NCBI GenBank assembly: GCA_039819065.1
Contig: JBCBSS010000116.1
Coordinates: 1 to 26,032, forward strand
Source of the DNA: JBCBSS01 sp039819065
Lineage (GTDB): Bacteria > Bacteroidota > Bacteroidia > Cytophagales > Cyclobacteriaceae
Length of the DNA stretch: 26,032 bases
Direction of reading: 5' to 3'
Position numbers and translations under genes: made by a program. Under the pieces are notes generated by a model. The model had not been told where the DNA came from. It made no database searches and worked only from the letters and a program-made list of their open reading frames with translations. Of the stretch, positions 14,944 to 21,884 are shown in pieces (position 1 is the stretch's first letter; every line of letters starts with the position of its first letter).

Positions 14944-16314
14944 ATGAGATTAACCGTATATCTGCTATGCGCAATAACCTTAGCGCTAGTCAATAGCTAC
15001 GCTATGGCACAAGACGACCTTTCGCTGTCGGACGCCATAAGTCTAGGCTTGGAAAGGAACTTCGATATTCAAATTGAGAAGGAGAACATCGCCATTGCTG
15101 AGCGGAATAACAACTGGGGCGAAGCGGGTAGGTATCCCAGCTTGACCTTCAATTTTACACCGAGCCATAGTATCAATGATAACATTAAAGTTTTCAACCC
15201 CTTTTCTCCTAGAGGGAAAACTGTAGCTACTGGATTGAGCCCGGATGTCAGGCTGAACTGGACGGTGTTCAACGGATTCAAAATCAAGATGTCCAAGTAT
15301 CGCCTGGAAAAACTGCAGGAAGAATCACAAGGCAACGCCGACATAGTGATCGCCAATAACATACAGTCCATCATTCTGGGATATTATTCTACTGTATTGG
15401 AAAAAGAGCGGTTGGACGAGTTTCAGAAGCAATTGAAGCTATCTGGTGACAAGTACAACTATGTGAAGATCAAGAAGGAATTGGGAAGTGCTGTGAGTAC
15501 AGAGTTGTTGCTTGAAGAGGGTAACTATCTCACCGATTCTACCAATTATATCAATCAGCAATTGGTGTATCGCAATGCGCTCAGGAACCTCAACTTTCTC
15601 ATCGGAGAGGATAATCCTGACAGAACATATAACCTGACTAATGGACTAGACTTTGAGGTGATAGACTACGACTTTGAGGATTTAGTAACTAAAATGAACG
15701 GTAAAAATGTCGATCTGCAAAAGCAATACCTCAGTCAGTCCATATTGAAGTACGATGTGGAAATCAATAAAGCTGATCGCTATCCGACGCTTACTTTAGG
15801 CGCTAATTACACCTATAATCGTACTAATGTCAATGTAGGTGATCTCGACGAACTGTTTAGAACTGACCCGGTCACCAATGAGGTGTTTGACTCTAGAACT
15901 ACGGCATCGGCTAACTATGGTGCGAATTTCACCTTAACGTTCAATCTTTTCAATGGTGGTAGAATTAATCGGGCCATTAAAAACGCGGTGGCAAGGGAAG
16001 ACATCGGTAATATTAGATTGGATAGGTTGAAGAATTCATTACGAAGAGACCTGGCTTTGAATTTCGACCAATACAACATCAGAAAGCAGCTTTACGGTAT
16101 CAACGAACGTCGATATCAAGCGGCGGAAACCAACTTGAGCATTTCGGAAGAGAAGTTTAAGAATGGGACGATCAACTCATTCGACTACCGCACGGTTCAG
16201 AATAACTACCTCAATGCCGCTACTCAACGTTTGCAATCACTGTATAACCTGATCGATGCCAACGTATCGTTATTGAGATTGACGGGAGGTATTATTGAGA
16301 CCTATAAGAATTGA
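14944..16314 (+). CDS. TolC-family outer-membrane efflux protein
   Basis: The 456-residue product has a Sec signal peptide (cleavage likely after AMA at residue 22) followed by two copies of the outer-membrane efflux (OEP) domain. The first opens with 'LSLSDAISLGLERNFDIQIE', the second repeats the pattern after about residue 240. 'ISEEKFKNGTINSFDYRTVQ' (about 398-417) is the typical coiled-coil helix with the F-x-x-G-x-x-N/S element. It forms the outer-membrane and periplasmic tunnel for the pump. It lies 30 bp after the RND gene and closes the operon. Its TGA stop codon begins an 8-bp-period repeat array, and no terminator is seen until 16715. Confidence 0.93.
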   Translation: MRLTVYLLCAITLALVNSYAMAQDDLSLSDAISLGLERNFDIQIEKENIAIAERNNNWGEAGRYPSLTFNFTPSHSINDNIKVFNPFSPRGKTVATGLSPDVRLNWTVFNGFKIKMSKYRLEKLQEESQGNADIVIANNIQSIILGYYSTVLEKERLDEFQKQLKLSGDKYNYVKIKKELGSAVSTELLLEEGNYLTDSTNYINQQLVYRNALRNLNFLIGEDNPDRTYNLTNGLDFEVIDYDFEDLVTKMNGKNVDLQKQYLSQSILKYDVEINKADRYPTLTLGANYTYNRTNVNVGDLDELFRTDPVTNEVFDSRTTASANYGANFTLTFNLFNGGRINRAIKNAVAREDIGNIRLDRLKNSLRRDLALNFDQYNIRKQLYGINERRYQAAETNLSISEEKFKNGTINSFDYRTVQNNYLNAATQRLQSLYNLIDANVSLLRLTGGIIETYKN

Positions 16315-16413
16315 TTATTTGATGGTTTGATGATTTGATGGTTTGATGATTTGATAATGAGATGATGCGATGATAAGGTGATGAGATGATTTGATAATGT
16401 GATGATTCGGTAA
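16310..16413 (+). repeat. Octamer minisatellite (NNNGATGA) starting at a stop codon
   Basis: From 16310 to 16413 the sequence divides without gaps into 13 units of 8 bp on the form NNNGATRA, for example TTTGATGG, TTTGATGA, TGAGATGA, TGCGATGA and TTTGATAA. The efflux gene's TGA stop (16312-16314) is positions 3-5 of the first unit (ATTGATTA). This matches the phase of the array at 1482-1537. Confidence 0.88.
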
Positions 16414-16591
16414 TGTAAAGGGTCAAATTGCCTACTGTTTTTTGTGCCTACTGCCAATTGGTCTATAGTCCTTCTGCGCAAAATCTTATTGATACCTAGG
16501 CTAAAGATATTTAATCAATTTGGGATGAGATGATTTGGTTGAAGCTCATGGGAAGTTGGTAAAAGGAACTAATACATGGGCGAACCTTGTG

Positions 16592-16630
16592 CGTCATTCC
16601 CTTGCGAAGCTTGGAAGACTTGGGAATCTC
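16592..16630. repeat. GTCATT-type intergenic repeat, short copy
   Basis: The block starts CGTCATTCCC and ends GGGAATCTC; ATTCCC (16596-16601) and GGGAAT (16622-16627) pair as a stem, with an AAGCTT palindrome between. It fits a dispersed palindromic intergenic repeat that occurs again in variant form at 16788. Translated frames across it show nothing recognisable. Confidence 0.55.
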
Positions 16631-16714
16631 TCTTTTAAGGCTTTATCACTACCTCATCTTAAGGTATATAATCAATTGATGATATCAAGTATAATCATTT
16701 GTGGATACTGCACT

Positions 16715-16753
16715 AAGTAACTAGATTACTCAAAGTAATCTAGTTACTTTTTT
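16715..16753 (+). terminator. Strong intrinsic terminator
   Basis: A 15-bp perfect stem (AAGTAACTAGATTAC at 16715-16729, its complement at 16735-16749) with a 5-nt loop TCAAA is followed by a T-run ending at 16753. It works on the plus strand only, since the other side lacks a T-run. The nearest plus-strand gene, the efflux channel, ends 400 bp upstream. Confidence 0.85.
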
Positions 16754-16787
16754 ATACCCCGTGGTAGAATCCAATCACAATCAAAAC

Positions 16788-16897
16788 CGTCATTCTCCTG
16801 TTCGTGGAGTTGGAGTGAATCCGGGGAATCTCAAAACTCAGTGCTCAACTAGGTGCTGGATTGCTTTGTCGCTCGTACCTCACTCCGCGCAATGACA
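16788..16897. repeat. GTCATT...AATGAC intergenic repeat, long copy
   Basis: The element is bounded by GTCATT (16789-16794) and AATGAC (16891-16896). Inside it carries a GGGGAATCTC stretch like the end of the short copy at 16592-16630, and an ATTGCTTTGTCGCTCGTACC-type segment. The layout fits the CGTCATTCC...GGAATCTC...CGCAATGAC dispersed repeats seen in many bacterial genomes. No coding content. Confidence 0.55.
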
Positions 16898-16958
16898 GCC
16901 GTTATGGAAGGCCGTGTCAGTCTTATTTCTTTAATCTTATTTCTTATGTCTCATCAAG

Positions 16959-17798
16959 CTACTTTAAGAAGATACCCTCATCACCCAGTTCTATCAACTT
17001 CTGCTTGTACAGCGCGCCGATCGCCTTTTTGAAAGTCTTCTTGCTCATTTCTAATTCTGCCTGAATATCAGTGGGATCGCTTTTGTCAGTAAGGCCGAGG
17101 AAGCCCTCGTTTTCTTTCAAAGCGTTTAGGATTTTCTCAGCGTTGGGTTCTACATTGGCATAGCCTTGTTTTTCCAAGCTGACATCTATGCGGTCATCCT
17201 CTCTTATTTGCTTGATGAAGCCTTTGGTTCTATCGCCAAGCCGTACGTTTTTGAATAATTCGTTCTTATAGACCAGCCCCTTGTATCGGTTGTTGATGAT
17301 GACATTGACGCCGATGTCCGTAGTGTCGGCAATTAAGAGATCCACTTCTTGGCCTTCTTCCAGGTCCTCAGGCTCGCTTTCTACGAACTTGTTGATCTTG
17401 CCGGAGGCTATGATACGTTCAGTTTCCTCATCCAGAAAAGCGTACACTATATATTTTCTACCGACAGCCATTTTCTTGTTCTGCTCCTTGAAAGGCACCA
17501 TGAGGTCTTTTTCTAGCCCCCAGTCCATGAATGCCCCGAACTGGTTTACGTCTTTCACTTCAAGGGCACCGAAGCTATCAAGCAACAGCTTGGGTTCCAG
17601 GGTAGTGGCTATAATGCGATCCTCTGAGTCATTATAAATGAACACATTGATCTCATCACCCACTTTGAGGTCTTCGGGGATGTACTTGTTCGGTAGCAAT
17701 ACCTCTTCTTCTAATTCGTCATTTTCCTGGATCAGGTAATATCCCTGTGGTGTCTCTTTTTTGACCTTGAGGAGATTGTGTTTGCCTATGGCTATCAT
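16959..17798 (-). CDS. cvfB: CvfB-type S1 RNA-binding protein
   Basis: From ATG at 17798 the product is 279 residues, the usual CvfB (YitL) length. Successive S1-like OB folds are visible. The N-terminal one is 'GYYLIQENDELEEEVLLPNK', the second is 'VKDVNQFGAFMDWGLEKDLM', and the third lies around 'VNVIINNRYKGLVYKNELF' and 'IREDDRIDVSLEKQG'. A winged-helix domain at the C-terminus ('DIQAELEMSKKTFKKAIGAL') follows, as in the known CvfB structure. CvfB is an RNA-binding regulator of gene expression, with virulence effects in Staphylococcus. The longer frame to a TTG at 17822 is rejected because it would overlap a TAGTTTTG promoter element at 17820-17827. The gene is transcribed divergently from the AraC gene. 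Confidence 0.9.
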   Translation of the reverse strand: MIAIGKHNLLKVKKETPQGYYLIQENDELEEEVLLPNKYIPEDLKVGDEINVFIYNDSEDRIIATTLEPKLLLDSFGALEVKDVNQFGAFMDWGLEKDLMVPFKEQNKKMAVGRKYIVYAFLDEETERIIASGKINKFVESEPEDLEEGQEVDLLIADTTDIGVNVIINNRYKGLVYKNELFKNVRLGDRTKGFIKQIREDDRIDVSLEKQGYANVEPNAEKILNALKENEGFLGLTDKSDPTDIQAELEMSKKTFKKAIGALYKQKLIELGDEGIFLK

Positions 17799-17819
17799 AG
17801 ATTCTGCTTGAGTGTGCCA

Positions 17820-17827
17820 CAAAACTA
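17820..17827 (-). promoter_or_regulatory. Putative -7 element for cvfB
   Basis: TAGTTTTG on the minus strand matches the Bacteroidota TAnnTTTG element exactly and lies 22 bp upstream of the ATG at 17798. No good -33 match is seen at the usual distance. It supports the shorter cvfB start. Confidence 0.4.
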
Positions 17828-17894
17828 CTTTTTTTCTACTCCTTTCTTAAGAATCCCGTTAAATTCACAGGGTACCATCTAATATGTTCTGGCT

Positions 17895-18953
17895 GTGATA
17901 AGATTGGATTGGGTGACTTTTTTTGCTTCCTTGGGCACCATGCACGGTGTTTTCTTTGCCATCATCATATGGTTAAGGAAGAATAAGAATGTATCCAGTC
18001 ACCTTTTTTCCCTACTGCTCATTGTTACCAGTATTAGAATCGCTAAGAACATACTGGTTCATGCCAGACAACTTGACCCCGAGTTTGCTATGTCCCATGA
18101 GCTGTGGTGGTCATTGGTACATATAGGCATTTTACATCAGTTTGCGATAGGCCCTCTTTTTCTACTCTATTTTCAATCGCGGGTTAACCCTAATTTTAGC
18201 TTGAAAAGAGACCATACATGGCATTTTGCACCTTATGTCATACTACTGGTTTTGACGCCCTGGTTGAAATGGCCTTTTTGGCGTGATGGAGGCCTGTTCT
18301 TCTCTTACGCGCATATATTGGCCTATTATATCCTGGCTTTTAGAACTTACGTCCAGGCCAACAATAAGCGTCGAACAGGGGAAAAAGCAGTGGAGAGTGA
18401 TACGTTGAAATGGCTCAAGACGCTTTCGATCATTGGCGGGTTATTGATGATAGCCTATTTCCCTTCTCTGTTTAAGTACTTGGGCTATATCGGAGGTGCT
18501 TTTTTGTATAGCTTGGGCATCTACTTTGTCAGTACATTACTATTACGTGACCGTAAATGGCATTTGCCAGTAACGCCCAAATACCAAACCTCTTCTATCA
18601 ATAAGACGCAGTCTAAGCGCTTGAAAGATCAGCTGGAGGAGTTGATGAACAAAGACCAACTGTTTACTGATCCCGACATATCCTTGTCGAGAGTGGCTAA
18701 ATTGATGGACGTTCCTTCCGCCCACATCTCCAGGGCAATCAACGAACATACGGGCACCAATTTCTCAGATTATATTAATCAATTGAGGATAGCATTGGCC
18801 AAAACGCGCTTATCTGACCCCGCCTTTCATCATTTGAAAATATCTAGTATAGCCTACGACGTCGGATTTGGTGCGCTATCTACTTTCAATACGCTGTTTA
18901 AAAAGTATGTCGGTGAGACACCCTCTGCATATAGGAAGCGGTTTGAAACTTAG
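17895..18953 (+). CDS. AraC-family regulator with N-terminal multi-TM sensor
   Basis: The 352-residue product begins at GTG 17895 (TTG at 17904 is an alternative). Its first ~215 residues hold about six or seven hydrophobic helices, with 'FFASLGTMHGVFFAIIIW' as the first and a His-containing loop around 'LWWSLVHIGILHQFAIGPLF'. The last ~100 residues form the AraC DNA-binding domain: 'SLSRVAKLMDVPSAHISRAI' is the first helix-turn-helix, and 'KISSIAYDVGFGALSTFNTL' followed by 'FKKYVGETPSAYRKRF' is the signature part. It has the same architecture as the regulator at 5230. Its stop codon overlaps that of the convergent ATP-grasp gene. The target is unknown; divergent cvfB is the nearest candidate. 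Confidence 0.88.
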   Translation: MIRLDWVTFFASLGTMHGVFFAIIIWLRKNKNVSSHLFSLLLIVTSIRIAKNILVHARQLDPEFAMSHELWWSLVHIGILHQFAIGPLFLLYFQSRVNPNFSLKRDHTWHFAPYVILLVLTPWLKWPFWRDGGLFFSYAHILAYYILAFRTYVQANNKRRTGEKAVESDTLKWLKTLSIIGGLLMIAYFPSLFKYLGYIGGAFLYSLGIYFVSTLLLRDRKWHLPVTPKYQTSSINKTQSKRLKDQLEELMNKDQLFTDPDISLSRVAKLMDVPSAHISRAINEHTGTNFSDYINQLRIALAKTRLSDPAFHHLKISSIAYDVGFGALSTFNTLFKKYVGETPSAYRKRFET

Positions 18954-19810
18954 ATAACTAGATTTTCACTTGAGCTTTGATTGAGGGCTGTAATGTTATG
19001 CCAAAGTTGAATGGGTTGAACACCGCAATAACCTGCCTCTTGCGCGTCATTGAACTCAATGATGATCCAATCGCCTGCCTTAGTTAGTGCTAAATCGACT
19101 ACAAGAAAAGGGATGTCAATTTTTTCTATGGCCTTTTTGACCATTGCTAACGCATCACTCTTCTGTTCTTCCGTCCAGCTGTAAGATGCATGCTGAGACC
19201 AGTAGTGACCCGTACCTACGCATTCTCCGTACCACCAGAAAGTCCTGAATTCAAAAGAGAGTGGCACTTTGCTTTCGTGTTTTACTTTCAACTGTTGAAG
19301 CGCTACGAACTCCCGACAAACTACTTTCTGCCAATGCAGTATGTTGTTTTTCGGATATTGCTCTTTAATACGATTAAAACCCTCTTCATCCTTGGCTATG
19401 GATAGCGATCGATCGTGCTTGGCACTTTGACGGTTTCCTTTGATGAAAATTGGGAATGATAATTCTTGTAACACTTCATCTAAATTGGGGAAGGTGTCAT
19501 AAACCACACTTTTCGGTGTAAAGGCTTTTATCAATGGATACCAATACTCTAATTCACTGGCACGTTTGTGTTGATCCACGTTGTTGATGAGCTTATAACC
19601 GTATTCTATGAAAGAGTCATAAATGTTAGGATAGTCATCAATGGCGCCAATACGTGCTACGGTAGGGCATTCACCTGATATTCTAGGCCTCGAAACTTTA
19701 AATAAAGGCTCAAAACAGAAATCATAAGCCGGAATATGCGTCTTTTTTTCGGCGAGCCAAATGTTTGATTCTAGTTGAAAGAAGTCTAAGTTTTTAAATT
19801 GATCATTCAT
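18950..19810 (-). CDS. ATP-grasp domain protein (R2K-like)
   Basis: The 286-residue product looks like an ATP-grasp enzyme, which joins a carboxylate to an amine or thiol using ATP. The nucleotide-binding strand is 'LSFPIFIKGNRQSAKHDRSL' (117-136, Lys124). Metal and ATP residues fall in 'VVDLALTKAGDWIIIEFNDA' (237-256), with Asp239, Glu252 and Asn254. 'FEFRTFWWYGECVGTGHYW' (186-204) carries the Arg expected in the R2K clade. Its length fits a stand-alone R2K protein. The substrate is unknown; R2K members have been proposed to modify peptides or proteins. It has its own promoter-like site 80 bp upstream with a hairpin leader. It is divergent from the NTF2-like gene and convergent with the AraC gene, overlapping its end by 4 bp. 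Confidence 0.75.
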   Translation of the reverse strand: MNDQFKNLDFFQLESNIWLAEKKTHIPAYDFCFEPLFKVSRPRISGECPTVARIGAIDDYPNIYDSFIEYGYKLINNVDQHKRASELEYWYPLIKAFTPKSVVYDTFPNLDEVLQELSFPIFIKGNRQSAKHDRSLSIAKDEEGFNRIKEQYPKNNILHWQKVVCREFVALQQLKVKHESKVPLSFEFRTFWWYGECVGTGHYWSQHASYSWTEEQKSDALAMVKKAIEKIDIPFLVVDLALTKAGDWIIIEFNDAQEAGYCGVQPIQLWHNITALNQSSSENLVI

Positions 19811-19859
19811 AATACCACGGTACGCAGTACGAGAGCTTTTTGGTTCTAAAAAGATATCA

Positions 19860-19879
19860 TGCTATGGTTGTCCATAGCA
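19860..19879 (-). promoter_or_regulatory. Leader hairpin of the ATP-grasp gene
   Basis: TGCTATGG (19860-19867) and CCATAGCA (19872-19879) form a perfect 8-bp stem with a 4-nt loop. If transcription starts about 7 bp after the -7 element at 19890, the hairpin is at the very 5' end of the transcript, where it could stabilise the RNA, or it could be a protein-binding palindrome. Confidence 0.45.
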
Positions 19880-19889
19880 CGAAAGTTTT

Positions 19890-19922
19890 CAAAACTACAC
19901 TTTCAACATCACAATCTTGAAA
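19890..19922 (-). promoter_or_regulatory. Putative promoter of the ATP-grasp gene
   Basis: On the minus strand, TAGTTTTG (19897-19890) matches TAnnTTTG exactly, and TTTC (19922-19919) lies 21 bp upstream as a one-mismatch -33 element. The same pair of sequences occurs upstream of SulP (spacing 20). Confidence 0.4.
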
Positions 19923-19977
19923 GCTTTGCATTGCTAAAAGCACCTTTTTTGATGCTCACACAACGTAAAACGCACAC

Positions 19978-20502
19978 ATGAAAAAGACCAAAATTGTATG
20001 CCTATTGATAGCGGCTTGCCTTGCTTCAACCAAGGTTTCATTAGCACAAGATAAAGCGGCCATTGAAGAAGAAGTCAACCAAACGATATGGAAACCATTC
20101 TCTGAAGCCTACAGTACTTTGGATACTGAAAAGTATCTCAGCTTGCACACGGATGATATGCTCCGGGTGAGTGCATGGGGATTGAAAGCAGGAGAGGTGT
20201 TTCACCAATCGATCAAAGAAGGGTTCGAACGCCAGCGTAAAACAGAAAGAAAGCAAACGATCCAATTCTGGTTTGAACATAGACTGTATTCTGGAAATAC
20301 AGGCTATGAGGTAGGCTATTATAAAATCCACATCTCTGAACCGGGAAAGGAGGATCGTTATTACTACGCTCGGTTTCATATTGTCCTCAGGAAAGAGGAG
20401 GGGAAATGGAAAATAGCGCAGGACTGGGACACCAACAAGATCAACGGTGTGTCAGTGACCGAAGCTGATTTTGCTAAAGGAAAGGCTTTGGCTTTTGATT
20501 AG
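19978..20502 (+). CDS. Exported NTF2/DUF4440-like protein
   Basis: The 174-residue product has a Sec signal peptide (cleavage after SLA near residue 23) and an NTF2-like cone fold of the DUF4440/SnoaL kind. 'VNQTIWKPFSEAYSTLDTEKYLSLHTDDML' corresponds to the first helices, with the usual F..A....D...Y..L...D pattern. The sheet follows with 'YARFHIVLRKEEGKWKIAQD' and the terminal 'WD'. Such domains bind or act on small molecules, and many have no known activity. It is likely periplasmic. It is a single gene facing the minus-strand cluster that begins beyond 20602. Fold fairly sure, role unknown. Confidence 0.8.
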   Translation: MKKTKIVCLLIAACLASTKVSLAQDKAAIEEEVNQTIWKPFSEAYSTLDTEKYLSLHTDDMLRVSAWGLKAGEVFHQSIKEGFERQRKTERKQTIQFWFEHRLYSGNTGYEVGYYKIHISEPGKEDRYYYARFHIVLRKEEGKWKIAQDWDTNKINGVSVTEADFAKGKALAFD

Positions 20503-20601
20503 ATAGTAGTGATACGGCATATGAAGGTATTAAATTCTCTGATGCGCTATTTTATTTCACCTTTGAGACATTTGTACGCATGCCGTTTCACTACATTACC
20601 A

Positions 20602-21252
20602 TTACACTTTTGGCTTTGTATAAGGAATTCTTCGAGAAGTCTTTCTCATTATTCTGTTTATAAGTTGATCCGTTGTAGAGCCAAGTGATCCTGAAACAGC
20701 TTTGTTGTAATTAACAACAACTTTTCCATCTTCAGCATTATGAATAAACATATTGATTGTGGCTCTATTGGTTGAACCATAAAACCCAACCAACAACCCT
20801 AGAGTTGCGCTTGCACCATCAGACATGGGCTTGTTTGTTTCGAAGGTCCCTCTTACGACGGCATCGACTTTCAATATTTTTGCAATTTCCTGAGCTGTAA
20901 ACTTATCAATATTCGCATATGTGATATTGTTCTTGGCGAGCAATGCATTGGTTGTACCTACATCTTGCACATTGACCCACAAGCTGCCTTGTTGTTTTCT
21001 TTTGAGAAACCAAGAATACATGGATTGTTGAATAGTTAAGCTTTCGTTCTCTTGCATTTTATCCAGTTGCCCTTCCTTTAAACTGGCCATTTGTTTTGGG
21101 CGAAGGGAAATAGTGGTATTGAAGGGAATTACGGCAATGAGCTCGTGATCATGACAAGTTTCTGCGAACTCTTGGTCTACAAATAACCTGGTTTGAGCGT
21201 GAGTTGAGAATGCAATAAGTAATGAGAAAGTTAATATAAGGACTTGTTTCAT
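20602..21252 (-). CDS. Exported protein with CsgG/LpoB-like fold (tentative)
   Basis: The 216-residue product has a signal peptide cleaved near THA|QT (residue 19); there is no lipobox. The mature part starts with 'ELIAVIPFNTTISLRPKQ'. It then has helices (55-85), 'VNVQDVGTTNALLAKNNITY', 'AQEIAKILKVDAVVRGTFET' (125-144), and a final strand 'NMFIHNAEDGKVVVNYNKAV' (167-186). The order 'VIPF ... L ... A..IAK.L.VDAVV.G.. ... L.D...G.VVW....' resembles CsgG, LpoB and TolB-type envelope proteins. I therefore expect a periplasmic or membrane-associated protein. The nearest same-strand gene upstream is the 61-codon frame at 21421. Function unknown. Confidence 0.7.
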   Translation of the reverse strand: MKQVLILTFSLLIAFSTHAQTRLFVDQEFAETCHDHELIAVIPFNTTISLRPKQMASLKEGQLDKMQENESLTIQQSMYSWFLKRKQQGSLWVNVQDVGTTNALLAKNNITYANIDKFTAQEIAKILKVDAVVRGTFETNKPMSDGASATLGLLVGFYGSTNRATINMFIHNAEDGKVVVNYNKAVSGSLGSTTDQLINRIMRKTSRRIPYTKPKV

Positions 21253-21420
21253 AGCTGTATGTGAGTTAAGGGTTTATAATATAAATAAGATTGAGTTGTT
21301 ACATTTTAGGTGAATACAAACCGAATGCTCTTTGGGCCTACAAGTATTTTAGATACTTTGAGTGAAGAATGGCCTGTCGTTTTTTTCGATAAGCCGATTC
21401 TGCCAGAATCAATTGATACT

Positions 21421-21606
21421 TTAGGCGGTATTGCTTTCGTTCGGCGAAAATACACTGGGATTCTCTTGGTCTGCGATTGCATGTGAATCCTTGAAGATGT
21501 GAGGCTCCAGATGATAAAGAGGGTTTAAACCGTGTTTGAGATGGTATATAGTTGTACTAATAAGCAGCAGCATAAGTGCTGCCGTCAGCGATAAAAGGTA
21601 AAGCAT
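21421..21606 (-). CDS. Possible small single-pass membrane protein
   Basis: This 61-codon frame encodes a strongly hydrophobic N-terminal helix (about residues 2-21, 'LYLLSLTAALMLLLISTTIY') followed by a polar tail rich in His and Asn. That fits a small inner-membrane protein. It starts with ATG at 21606, and no ribosome binding site or conserved family is recognised. It sits alone in the 632-bp gap between the CsgG-like and caspase genes. Its reality depends only on composition and length, so this is a weak call. Confidence 0.35.
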   Translation of the reverse strand: MLYLLSLTAALMLLLISTTIYHLKHGLNPLYHLEPHIFKDSHAIADQENPSVFSPNESNTA

Positions 21607-21884
21607 ATGTGATAGATTGATTAGGTTACGTCGAGTTCTTAAGGGGCACGTTTTGCCTGAGTTAAGCGCTCTGAAAATTACGAATTCCTATGATGTCTTT
21701 AGTATTAGGAACATTTAAGAAAAGTGTTTTGTTTGAGGAGAAAAACAAAAAGCAATGTTTTTATATAATTTTTATTATATAATATTAAAATTATCTTTTT
21801 GCGAAAGCATAATTAGCTTCATGTAAATATTTCATTTACTAGAATATAGGGTGGTATGTGGACTTGTTTAAATGGGATGAGGTC
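21607..21884. other. AT-rich intergenic region with palindrome
   Basis: TTATATAAT (21761-21769) and ATTATATAA (21774-21782) form a perfect 9-bp inverted repeat around TTTT, within an A/T-rich tract running to about 21795. It lies downstream of the caspase gene on the minus strand and upstream of the small frame at 21606. It may be a promoter or terminator region, or a protein-bound site. No gene is seen. Confidence 0.5.

Noticed and set aside
16535..16720. A 61-codon plus-strand frame ending in the terminator stem
   Set aside because: It runs through a palindromic intergenic repeat (16592-16630) and its stop lies in the terminator stem. The product has no recognisable features.
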